NCBI RefSeq assembly: GCF_023184515.1
Contig: NZ_JAAHBP010000030.1
Coordinates: forward strand, 1 to 64,000
From: Streptomyces sp. D2-8
GTDB taxonomy: Bacteria > Actinomycetota > Actinomycetes > Streptomycetales > Streptomycetaceae
Direction of reading: 5' to 3'
DNA length: 64,000 nucleotides
The notes under the pieces were generated by a model. The model searched no databases. It was not told where the DNA came from and saw only the letters and a list, made by a program, of their open reading frames with translations. Positions 18,727-26,749 of this stretch are shown one piece after another. The position numbers and the translations under genes are program-made. The stretch's first letter is position 1. Every line of letters starts with the position of its first letter.

Positions 18727-19772
18727 TGCGCGCGGCGACGACCGTCGAGGCGGCGGCTCTGGGCTCCTGGTCCCGGCAGGCCGACTTCGTCGTGGAGGCC
18801 GAGAAACTGGGTCTCGACGTCTGCTGGGTGGCCGAGGCCTGGGGTTCCGACGCCCCGTCCGCCCTGGGCTACTACGCGGCCCGTACGGAGCGGATGCTGC
18901 TCGGCTCCGGGGTCATGCAGGTCGGCACGCGCACGCCGGTCGCCCTCGCGCAGACGGCGATCACCCTGTCCAACCTGTCCGGCGGACGGTTCCTGCTGGG
19001 GCTCGGCCCGTCCGGCCCGCAGGTGATGGAGGGCCTGCACGGAGTGCCGTTCGCCCGCCCCCTGGCTCGGGTGCGCGAGACGGTGGAGATCGTGCGGCAG
19101 GTGGTCGCGGGCGGCAAAATCTCCTACTCGGGCTCGGAGTTCGGCATTCCGCTGCCCGGCGGGGAGGCGGTCCCGATGCGTCTGTCCATGCGGGCCGAGC
19201 ACCCCGTCCCCGTCTACCTGGCCGCGCTGTCACCCGCCATGCTGCGGCTGACCGGCCAGGTCGCGGACGGCTGGCTCGGCACCAGCTTCGTCCCCGAGGG
19301 CGCGGCGGAGGCCTACTTCGCTCCCCTGGACGAGGGTCTGGCCGCCGCCGGCCGTGAGCGCGCCGGGTTCGATGTCTGCCAGGGCGCCGAGGTCGCGTTC
19401 GCCCGGGACGAGGAGGCGCTGGCCGCCATGGTCGCGGACCGGAAGAAGGAACTCGCCTTCAGCCTGGGCGGCATGGGCTCGGCGTCGACCAACTTCTACA
19501 ACCGGGCCTACAGCCGTCAGGGCTGGGCCGAGGTCGCGGCGGAGGTCCGGGAGCGCTGGCAGGCGGGCGACCGGGACGGTGCGGCAGGTCTCGTCACCGA
19601 CGAGATGGTGCTGGCCACCACGCTCATCGGCACGGAGGAGATGGTGCGGCGGCGGCTGCGCGTCTGGCGGGAGGCCGGTGTGGACACGGTCCGCCTCTAC
19701 CCGGCCGGAGAAACCCTCGCCGGCCGGCTCGACACACTCGGCAGGGCGATCGAGCTGGTCCACGCGACCTAG
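18726..19772 (+). CDS. LLM-class F420-dependent oxidoreductase
   Basis: 348 residues from ATG at 18726, overlapping the preceding stop by one base. It is a luciferase-like TIM barrel with LGLDVCWVAEAWGSDAPSALG, ALAQTAITLSNLSGGRFLLGLG, a GPSGPQVMEG loop and a C-terminal TLIGTEEMVRRRLRVWREAG that matches the F420-type branch. It probably transfers hydride from reduced F420 to an organic substrate, which is not identified. Translational coupling to the SRPBCC gene suggests a shared pathway. Confidence 0.88.
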   Translation: MRAATTVEAAALGSWSRQADFVVEAEKLGLDVCWVAEAWGSDAPSALGYYAARTERMLLGSGVMQVGTRTPVALAQTAITLSNLSGGRFLLGLGPSGPQVMEGLHGVPFARPLARVRETVEIVRQVVAGGKISYSGSEFGIPLPGGEAVPMRLSMRAEHPVPVYLAALSPAMLRLTGQVADGWLGTSFVPEGAAEAYFAPLDEGLAAAGRERAGFDVCQGAEVAFARDEEALAAMVADRKKELAFSLGGMGSASTNFYNRAYSRQGWAEVAAEVRERWQAGDRDGAAGLVTDEMVLATTLIGTEEMVRRRLRVWREAGVDTVRLYPAGETLAGRLDTLGRAIELVHAT

Positions 19773-19828
19773 ACGCGCCGGTAAGCTCCCCTGCTGATCA
19801 TCGGCCGACACGAACAACAGGGGGCTCC

Positions 19829-20530
19829 GTGCGGGCCATGGCTACCGTGACGACGACCGCGCTCTGCCTGCTGGCGAGCGCGGCCCTGGCCGGGTGCGGC
19901 GCCGGCGGCACCGGCGAGGACAGATCCGCGGGCGACATCCTCGACGAGGCCAACGCGAGGATGCGGAAGCTGGACACCGTCACCGTCGACATCACCAACC
20001 GCACCAAGAGCAGCGGCACGGTCACCAGCCACCTCGTGACCGACCTGGACGGCCGGTGCAGGTCGAAGACCACCTGGTCCGGCGGCGGCGCCCTGGAGCA
20101 GATCCGTCTGGGCACGACCGACTACGTCCGTCCGAACCGGGCCTACCTGCAGAAGTGGAAGAACAAGCCGGGCGTCACCAGCGAGCAGAAGCTGTGGGTG
20201 AAGACGCCCGTGGACCCGGCCTCTTCGGGCGGCGACGGACTCACCTCCTGCGAACGGCCCTTCGACTCGTTCGGCACGGCATAGAAGGGCGACTCCACCC
20301 GCGTCGGGGACACGAAGGCCATCGAGCTGATCGTCACCGACAAGGCGGACAAGGAAGGGACGTACACCTTCTACGTGGCCGAGGAGGGCGAGCCGTATCT
20401 GCTGAAGACGGTGTACAAGAGCGCCGCGCAGCGCACCACCACGTCGTTCAGCGGTTTCGGCGAACCGCTGGACGTCCGGGCGCCGAAGCCGGGTGAGGTG
20501 CTGAGCGTCGGCGGGCCGGCGGCTGACCCG
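19829..20530 (+). pseudogene. Lipoprotein gene interrupted by an in-frame amber codon
   Basis: GTG at 19829 (or ATG at 19838) starts a lipoprotein with lipobox LAGC and a domain similar in style to the LppX-like gene at 14210 (DTVTVDITNRTKSSGTVTS, ALEQIRLGTTDYVRPNRA). Translation stops at TAG 20282-20284 after FDSFGTA. The same frame continues past the stop with convincing protein sequence (KGDSTRVGDTKAIELIVTD, GTYTFYVAEEGEPYLLKTVY, FSGFGEPLDVRAPKPGEVL). Near 20515 the frame runs into unrelated sequence, so the natural end is also lost. A nonsense-mutated gene, or readthrough, or a base-call error. Confidence 0.7.
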
Positions 20531-20537
20531 GTCAGGA

Positions 20538-20620
20538 GGCAGCGGCGACGACGCGGCGTTGTGGGCGCTGGCCCGAATGAACGACCCGCGCTGCCTGCCC
20601 GGCACAGCCCGGGTCCTTCC
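20538..20620 (+). pseudogene. Possible HEAT-repeat protein fragment in a degenerate stretch
   Basis: One frame reads GSGDDAALWALARMNDPRCLPG, given here in parts (DDAALWALARMNDPR, CLPG), which looks like one HEAT/PBS-lyase-type helical repeat. Beyond it the frame stays open to about 20954 but no longer looks like a known protein. From 20531 to 20953 no other supported gene was seen. The region seems to be a patchwork of decayed pieces after the broken lipoprotein gene. Confidence 0.25.
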
Positions 20621-20953
20621 GGTGCGCAGGGACGTGTGCCGCCTCATCGGCGAGCATCGCCACGAGATCCAGCACCGTACGACGGCACGGCACGTCCGGA
20701 TGTCCACGGATTTCCGTGCCCTGGCGCCCCGTGAGCCGGAGCCGGGGCGGGAGACTCTCCGGCAGCGCTTTCCGTTGGATTTCCGGCGGCAACCGGCCGA
20801 GTGGGACGAATCGTCACACCAGGGCTTGACGGGGTGGAGCCGGGCTCGGCCTACTGGAGGCGCAGCCGGCCGTGTCGGGGGGTCTGGTCCGGTGCCGGCC
20901 CTGGGGTCGAGTCCACTCCGTACTCCCCCGCCGGAACGCAGGTCAGGGGTCTG

Positions 20954-21337
20954 ATGGTGCGGCGACGTTGGGCAACCGCGGTGGGTCTGGTGGCCTGCCT
21001 GCTGTTGCTGCACCTCGTCGTTCCGGGACTCGCACGCGAGGGGCGTTCGGCAGTGGCGGTCACCTCGGCGGTGGACGTGGTGGAGCCGGGCGCGGCTTCG
21101 AGTGCCCAGGCCGAAGGGGCCGGGGAGTCGTGTCCGTGCGAGGAGGAGCCCTCGGTTCGGCAGCTCGCGGCGCGGACGCCGCGGGCCGCGGGGGCGGCCG
21201 GAGCGAGCCCGGTGGTGACCGGGGCGGCCGTGGTGGGCCGGGGTGGTACGGACCTCCGTGCGGCGGGAGCGGGCCCGTGTCCGGGGGCGATCGGGTCCGC
21301 CCCGAGCGCCGCCCGGTTGCAGACGTTCCGCTGCTGA
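20954..21337 (+). CDS. Small secreted or membrane protein, unknown
   Basis: 127 residues from ATG at 20954. A basic start (MVRRRW) and hydrophobic core (VGLVACLLLLHLVVPGLA) form a signal peptide or anchor. The rest is Ala/Gly-rich with CPCEEE and two further cysteines near the C-terminus. It is not recognised. It precedes the acetyltransferase gene on the same strand by about 115 bases. Composition is low-complexity, so confidence that it is a real gene is moderate. Confidence 0.5.
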   Translation: MVRRRWATAVGLVACLLLLHLVVPGLAREGRSAVAVTSAVDVVEPGAASSAQAEGAGESCPCEEEPSVRQLAARTPRAAGAAGASPVVTGAAVVGRGGTDLRAAGAGPCPGAIGSAPSAARLQTFRC

Positions 21338-21452
21338 GTGACGGCGGTACCGCCAAGGGCCTGCGCCGTGCGGCCTGAGTACTGCCCTGGTGCCGAATCG
21401 CGGTGAGTGCAGGCCTTCGTGTGTCCCCATGCCGATGACACAGGAGGCAGAG

Positions 21453-22538
21453 TTGCCTGGAAAGCGCGTTCTCGTTCTCAGGCCGGACGAACTCGGCTCG
21501 AACGACCAGAAGATGTGGCGGGAGATCCGGACGGAGTCCGGCGCCCCGGCGAATCCCTTTCTCGACCCCGCGTTCACCATGGCGGTGGGGCAGGTCAGGC
21601 CGGGGGCCAGGGTGGCGGTGCTGCAGGACGACGGTTCCCCGGCGGGGTTCTTCCCGTACGAGGCGGGGGCGTTGGGGCGGGGCCGGGCCATCGGGCTGGG
21701 GGTGTCCGACAGCCAGGGGGCCGTGTTACGTCCCGGGATCCGGCCGGACGCCCGCCGGTTGTTACGCGTCTGCGGGCTGTCGTCCTGGGAGTTCGACAAT
21801 CTCGAAGCCGGTCAGGGGGTGTTCGTGCCGCACGCGGTCGAGGAGCTCGCCTCCCCGGTCGTCGACATCGGCGAGGGGTTCGAGGCGTACACGCAACGGC
21901 TGCGGGCGCAGTCGCCGGGTTTCCTCAGACAGACCCTGGCCAAGGAGCGCAGGCTGGTCCGGCACGTGGGTGAGGTGCGGTTCGTGTACGACGCCCGGGA
22001 CCCCGGTGCGCTGCGGGCACTGATGGAGTGGAAGTCGGCGCAGTACCGGCGGACCGGCCGGCGGGACCGTTTCTCGCAGGAGTGGATCACCCGGCTGGTG
22101 GGGCTGCTCGGGGAGAGCGAGGAGCCGGAGTGCCGCGGGGTGCTGTCCGTGCTGTACGCGGCGGACCGGCCCGTGGCCGCGCACTTCGGGCTGCGCTCAC
22201 GCACGGTGCTGTCCTGGTGGTTCCCGGCGTACGACCGGGTGTACGCCAAGTACTCCCCCGGTCTCGTACTGCAGCTGAAGATGCTGGAGGCCGCCGCGGC
22301 CGACGGCGTCGAGACCGTCGACCTGGGGAGCGGTCCGGCCCGCTACAAGGAGTCGCTCAAGACCCGTGACCTGCGGGTGTACGAAGGAGCGGTGATGCGG
22401 CCGGTGCCGGGCGGAGCCGCCCACTGGCTGGGCCGGGAGCCTGCGCGGGCGGCCCGTCGCTTCGTCCGCAACCGGCCCCGCCTGGCCGGTGCGGCGGCAC
22501 GGACGCTCGAGGAGCTGGGCCGGTTGCGCGGCAGCTGA
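21453..22538 (+). CDS. GNAT-fold acyltransferase (BioF2/CelD-like)
   Basis: About 361 residues. TTG at 21453 is preferred because AGGAGG sits six bases upstream; ATGs at 21429 and 21435 are in frame without a site. The two-lobed GNAT layout of BioF2/FemAB-like proteins is visible in FLDPAFTMAVGQVRPGARVAVL, FDNLEAGQGVFV, ALMEWKSAQYRRTGRRD, VAAHFGLRSRTVLSWWFPAYD and VDLGSGPARYKESLKTRD. Such enzymes are often tied to exopolysaccharide or cell-envelope modification. The acceptor is unknown. Confidence 0.8.
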   Translation: MPGKRVLVLRPDELGSNDQKMWREIRTESGAPANPFLDPAFTMAVGQVRPGARVAVLQDDGSPAGFFPYEAGALGRGRAIGLGVSDSQGAVLRPGIRPDARRLLRVCGLSSWEFDNLEAGQGVFVPHAVEELASPVVDIGEGFEAYTQRLRAQSPGFLRQTLAKERRLVRHVGEVRFVYDARDPGALRALMEWKSAQYRRTGRRDRFSQEWITRLVGLLGESEEPECRGVLSVLYAADRPVAAHFGLRSRTVLSWWFPAYDRVYAKYSPGLVLQLKMLEAAAADGVETVDLGSGPARYKESLKTRDLRVYEGAVMRPVPGGAAHWLGREPARAARRFVRNRPRLAGAAARTLEELGRLRGS

Positions 22539-22579
22539 GGCCGTGTCAGCCGGCCCCCGTACTCATGGACCGTGACCTG

Positions 22580-22607
22580 GGCGCCCGGCCCCGGAGAGCC
22601 GGGCGCC
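22580..22607. terminator. Hairpin terminator between convergent genes
   Basis: A 10-bp perfect stem (22580-22589 and 22598-22607) with an 8-base loop, between the acyltransferase end (22538) and the minus-strand secreted protein end (22614). Confidence 0.55.
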
Positions 22608-22613
22608 GGGCGG

Positions 22614-23204
22614 TCAGCCCGTGGCGGTCCAGCTGTGGGCGACGTCCACGATGACGCGGTCCTCGAGCTGCTGCACCCGGAAGGGCAGCCGGGCGCGGAC
22701 GCCGAGGCCTATCTGGGTCTCGCCCTCGAAGCTGCCGGCGAACCGGGTGTCCCGGAAGGTGCGGTACCCGGTGAGGTCCACGCCCGGCAGCGGGCGCGCC
22801 ACCCGGCCGGGGTACGTGGCCGCGCCGGTCTCCGGGTCGTAGGCGGGCGCGGTCACCCGCACCTCGATGACGGCGCCGCCTGCCACGGGGATCTGGCGGC
22901 CCGAGCCGTCCTGGTAGAGCCGGTCGACGTACTGGACCCTGTAGCCGACGCCGCTGCCCGCGCCGGGCACGTCGACGACCATCCGGTCGAAGCAGGTGTG
23001 ACGGCCGGTCCTGACGTTCGTCACCGGTGCGACGGTGCCGTCGGCGCCGGTCTTGGCGAGGCTTCCCCAGCCGGTCGGACACGCCGTGGCCTGTGTGGTG
23101 GACTGCCCACCGGCGGCCGGTGCGGCGCCGGCCGGGATCGCCGCCGCCCCCACCGTGGCGCCCACGAGTGCGAGAGTCGCGCATGCTCTTCTGATTCGTA
23201 CCAT
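22614..23204 (-). CDS. Secreted AMIN-like domain protein
   Basis: 196 residues from ATG at 23204. The signal peptide (MVRIRR then ACATLALVGATVGAAAIPAGA) is followed by one domain with CPTGWGSLAKTG, CFDRMVVDVPG, YRVQYVDRLYQDGSG, a central proline/Tyr region and FRVQQLEDRVIVDVAHSW. This matches the AMIN-like beta-sandwich proteins of actinobacteria, thought to bind cell-wall or surface glycans. Binding specificity is inferred from the family only. Confidence 0.8.
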   Translation of the reverse strand: MVRIRRACATLALVGATVGAAAIPAGAAPAAGGQSTTQATACPTGWGSLAKTGADGTVAPVTNVRTGRHTCFDRMVVDVPGAGSGVGYRVQYVDRLYQDGSGRQIPVAGGAVIEVRVTAPAYDPETGAATYPGRVARPLPGVDLTGYRTFRDTRFAGSFEGETQIGLGVRARLPFRVQQLEDRVIVDVAHSWTATG

Positions 23205-23353
23205 TGCCGCCCCCGAGGCTTGCATGTGGCTGATACCGGGTGAGACGACCGGGCTGACCGAAAGGTTGCACTTACCGCGCCGGACCGCCGCCCATGGCAC
23301 ATCCTGGTGGGGAGCGATTGGTGTCCGGTGCGTCCGTACCGGGAGGACGCGAC

Positions 23354-25921
23354 ATGGATGAGGCAGCCGCCGTACCGGACAGGCCGCGGTCAGCCGATGG
23401 CCGGAGCCGGGACGGGGCTGACGGCCGGGTCCCGAGCGGGGACACGGGCCGGATCGAGGATGCCCTGACGACGCCGCTGGTCGAGGCCGTCCGGGACCTC
23501 GACGGCTACGGCGGACTGGTGTATCTGCGCTCCCGCGACCGGCGCTCGCTGGTGCTCGCGATGGTCACCGGGGTGCCGCGCTCGCTGCTCAAGAGCTGGT
23601 GGCGGGTGCCGGTGGGCGGTGCCCTGCCCATGGCGGAGGCCTACCGGCGCGACGAGACCCTGTGGCTGCCGGACGAGCGCGCCACCATGGTGCGCTTCCC
23701 GCACTTCACCGCCGGGCTGCCCTACTCCTTCGGATCCGCCTACCAGCCCGTCCGGGCCGGCGGCCAGGCCGTGGGCGTCCTCGTCGTGCTGCGCTCGGCG
23801 GCCCGGACGCCGATGGAGGCGGAGGTGGTGGATCTCGCGCTGCGCCCCGCCGAGCGGGCCATGGAGGAGCGCCTCGACTCCCTCAGCACGGCCCGGACCG
23901 CCCCGGGCTCCGCCGCATTCCGCGTCGAGTACGACGACGAGCCGATCAGCGTGCGGCTGCCCACCACCTCCGCCCGCCCGGTCCGGGTCGGGCTCATCGA
24001 CTGGAACCTGGACAGCGACCGGTGCACGGCGGACGACGAGGCCCTCGCGCTCCTGGGCATCGACCGGGCGGAGTACGGCGGCACCATCACGGACGTCGAA
24101 GCCCGTGTCAGCTCCGACGACCTGCACGAACTGCGGGAGAGCCGGCACGACGCGCTGGCCAGCGGCCGGGTCAGGTCCCGGCACTTCCGGGTACGGGACG
24201 AGTCCCTGGGCGAGGGGAGGACCAGCTACCGGCCGGTCGAACTGTGGGGCCATCTCGTGCACGGCGGCGCCGGCTCCGGACGGATCCTGGTGGGCGCCCT
24301 CGTCGACGCGGCCGGCGGAGTCACCGCGGCCGAAGCGGCCGAGCGGCTGCCCGACGGGATCTTCTCCCTGGACCAGGACGGCCGCCTGACGTACGCCAAC
24401 CGCCGCTGCGAGGAGCTGCTGGGCTCCGGGCGGGAAGAGCTCTTCGGCCGCTACCCGTGGGAGGTGATCACCTGGCTCCGGGATCCGGCGTACGAGGACC
24501 GCTACCGGGCGGCGATGCTGTCGCAGGAGCAGGTGTCCTTCCTCGTCCGGCATCCCGACGGGGACTGGCTGAGCTTCGTGCTGTACCCGGACGTGCACGG
24601 GCTGACCGGCCGGGTCTTTCCGACCGGCCCGCCCACCGGGGCCGAGCCGGGACCGGAGGCCGGTTCCGCGACCGGTCCCGGCGTCACCGCCGCCGCGCCG
24701 CCGCCCGGGCCGGTCGCCGCCGCGCGGGCCGGAGCGCTGTACCACGTGGTGCAGATGGCGAGCGTGCTCACCGAGGCGGTCACCGTGCAGGACGTCTGCC
24801 GGGCCGTGTCCGAACAGTTGCTGCCCGCCTTCGGTGCCCGGGAGCTGGCCCTGTACACCGTTCGTGAGGGCCGCATGTACCTGCTGTGGGAGTCGGGCTA
24901 TCCGGAGGGCTTCCTCACCCCGTTCGAAGGCGTCACCCTCGACACGCAACTGCCCGGCGTTCACGCGCTGACCACGCGGCTCCCCCTGTTCTTCGAGTCG
25001 CCCGAGGACCTCTCCCTCGCCTATCCGGGCATCACCCTGGACCGCATGAACGCCTGGTCGTTCCTGCCGCTGATCGCCTCCGGTCATTCCGTCGGCTCCT
25101 GCATCCTCGGCTGGGAGGCCCCGCACCGGTTCACCCCCGACGAGCGCTCCGCCCTCACCGCGCTGAGCGGCCTGACCGCCCAGGCGATGGAGCGGGCGCG
25201 GCTCTACGACTCGGAGTCGGCCGTGGCCCGCGGCCTCCAGGAGGGGCTGCTGCCGCACCGCCTGCCCACCGTCGAGGGCCTGCGCACCACCGGCCGCTAT
25301 CTGCCCGGTACGCAGGGCATGGCGATCGGCGGCGACTGGTACGACGTGATCACCACCGGGCGTGGCGTGGCCCTGGTCATCGGGGACGTCGAGGGTCACA
25401 GTGTCGGCGCCGCCGCGGTGATGGGGCAGCTGCGCAGTGCGGTGCACGCCTTCGCCGCGAGCGAGCGCCCGCCGCAGGAGGTCATCACGCACACCAACCG
25501 GCTGCTGACCGAGCTGGAGTCGGACGTCTTCGCCACCTGCTGCTACATCGAACTCGACCCGAGGACCGGACGCGCCCTCGCGGTGCGGGCCGGCCATCCC
25601 CCGCCGCTGCTGCGCCACCCCGACGGGCGGGCCGAGATGCTGGATCTCGTGGGCGGCGTCATGTTGGGCGTGCAGCCCGACTCGGTGTACCCCGTCACCG
25701 CGCTCACCCTGGCCCCCGGCAGCGTGCTCGCGCTGTACACCGACGGGTTGGTGGAGCGGCCCGGCAGCGACATCGAGACGGGCATCGACGCGGTCCGCCG
25801 CCGACTGTCCGAGACCCCGGCGGACTCGGTGGAACATCTCGCCGACCGGTTGGTGGGGACGGCGCGGCGGGCCCGGGAGCGGCCGGACGACGTGGCGCTG
25901 CTGTTGACGGCGTACCGGTGA
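23354..25921 (+). CDS. SpoIIE-type PP2C phosphatase with GAF/PAS sensor domains (paralogue A)
   Basis: 855 residues from ATG at 23354 (GGGAGGA site), preferred over the upstream in-frame ATG at 23294. Domain order: N-terminal GAF-like (about 30-185), a PAS-like fold (about 209-300), a second PAS (about 325-420, LPDGIFSLDQDGRLTYANRRCEEL), a GAF (about 460-620) and SpoIIE phosphatase (about 630-855). Metal-binding residues are in GDWYD, GDVEGHSVGAAAVMGQL and YTDGLVE. There is no RsbW-like kinase domain. It probably dephosphorylates an anti-anti-sigma factor in response to a small-molecule signal. It is clearly paralogous to the minus-strand gene at 26750-28873. Confidence 0.88.
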   Translation: MDEAAAVPDRPRSADGRSRDGADGRVPSGDTGRIEDALTTPLVEAVRDLDGYGGLVYLRSRDRRSLVLAMVTGVPRSLLKSWWRVPVGGALPMAEAYRRDETLWLPDERATMVRFPHFTAGLPYSFGSAYQPVRAGGQAVGVLVVLRSAARTPMEAEVVDLALRPAERAMEERLDSLSTARTAPGSAAFRVEYDDEPISVRLPTTSARPVRVGLIDWNLDSDRCTADDEALALLGIDRAEYGGTITDVEARVSSDDLHELRESRHDALASGRVRSRHFRVRDESLGEGRTSYRPVELWGHLVHGGAGSGRILVGALVDAAGGVTAAEAAERLPDGIFSLDQDGRLTYANRRCEELLGSGREELFGRYPWEVITWLRDPAYEDRYRAAMLSQEQVSFLVRHPDGDWLSFVLYPDVHGLTGRVFPTGPPTGAEPGPEAGSATGPGVTAAAPPPGPVAAARAGALYHVVQMASVLTEAVTVQDVCRAVSEQLLPAFGARELALYTVREGRMYLLWESGYPEGFLTPFEGVTLDTQLPGVHALTTRLPLFFESPEDLSLAYPGITLDRMNAWSFLPLIASGHSVGSCILGWEAPHRFTPDERSALTALSGLTAQAMERARLYDSESAVARGLQEGLLPHRLPTVEGLRTTGRYLPGTQGMAIGGDWYDVITTGRGVALVIGDVEGHSVGAAAVMGQLRSAVHAFAASERPPQEVITHTNRLLTELESDVFATCCYIELDPRTGRALAVRAGHPPPLLRHPDGRAEMLDLVGGVMLGVQPDSVYPVTALTLAPGSVLALYTDGLVERPGSDIETGIDAVRRRLSETPADSVEHLADRLVGTARRARERPDDVALLLTAYR

Positions 25922-26034
25922 TTGCGGCGCTCGGCTCGGGGCATGCTGCCCGGACACCCGGCTGATCGGACGAACAGCCGTGCGAAGCGGTGCGGAGTAC
26001 CGTGGGCGGGACCGGTGAGCAAGGCGGTGGTGGC

Positions 26035-26727
26035 GTGGAGTGGCAGCGGTACGCCGAGCAGATGGCGCTGCTCGCCCGGGATCTGGTCGCCCAGGATTCG
26101 GTTCAGGCGACGCTGGAGGCGATCTCGGCGTCGGCGGTGAAGCTGGTCGAGGGCTGCGACGCGGCGGGGATCCTGACGGTCTCGAAGGGCCGGGCCGTGA
26201 CGCTGGCCGTGTGCGGTGACCTCGTCGAGGATTCGGACCGGCTGCAGGGCGAGTTCGGTGAGGGCCCGTGCTTCGACGCCGCGCGCCGTGTGGGCGGTCA
26301 GCGGCTGTTCCGGATCGCCGACATGACCCGGCCGCAACCGTCCTGGCCGCGGTTCAGCCAGGCGGCCCGCGATCTCGGGATCGGCAGCATGACCGGCGTT
26401 CTGCTCTACACCGACGAGCAGGACTTCGGCGCGCTGAACCTCTACTCACGCCGTCCCGGTGCCTTCGGTCAGGACATCGAGGCCGCGGGCTGGCTGCTCG
26501 CCTCGCATGCCGCGGTGGCGCTGGCCACGGCCCGTACCGTCGACCAGCTCGAGCACGCCCTGGAGACCCGGCACACCATCGGGGAGGCCATGGGGATTCT
26601 GATGGAACGCCATCAGCTGAGCGAGGACGAGGCCTTCGGCGTGCTGCGGCGCATCTCCCAGGACCACAACCTCAAGTTGCGCGACGTGGCGCGGCGAGTC
26701 CGGGCCGAGTTCCCGGATCCGGCCTGA
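26035..26727 (+). CDS. GAF-ANTAR RNA-binding regulator
   Basis: About 230 residues from GTG at 26035 (starting EWQRYAEQMALLARDL as relatives do); GTG at 25990 is an in-frame alternative. A GAF domain (about 30-165, CDAAGILTVSKGRAV, FGEGPCFDAARR) is followed by an ANTAR domain (TIGEAMGILMERHQLSEDEAFGVLRRIS), which binds paired RNA hairpins to control termination. It sits between two convergent SpoIIE phosphatases, which suggests a shared signalling circuit. Confidence 0.88.
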   Translation: MEWQRYAEQMALLARDLVAQDSVQATLEAISASAVKLVEGCDAAGILTVSKGRAVTLAVCGDLVEDSDRLQGEFGEGPCFDAARRVGGQRLFRIADMTRPQPSWPRFSQAARDLGIGSMTGVLLYTDEQDFGALNLYSRRPGAFGQDIEAAGWLLASHAAVALATARTVDQLEHALETRHTIGEAMGILMERHQLSEDEAFGVLRRISQDHNLKLRDVARRVRAEFPDPA

Positions 26728-26749
26728 CGGGCCGGTCCGGGCGGCGGGC

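Noticed and set aside
16151-19772. ABM monooxygenase, SRPBCC and F420-type genes as part of a natural-product cluster
   Set aside because: There is no PKS, NRPS, terpene synthase or other core gene in the window, and the genes are separated by housekeeping genes.
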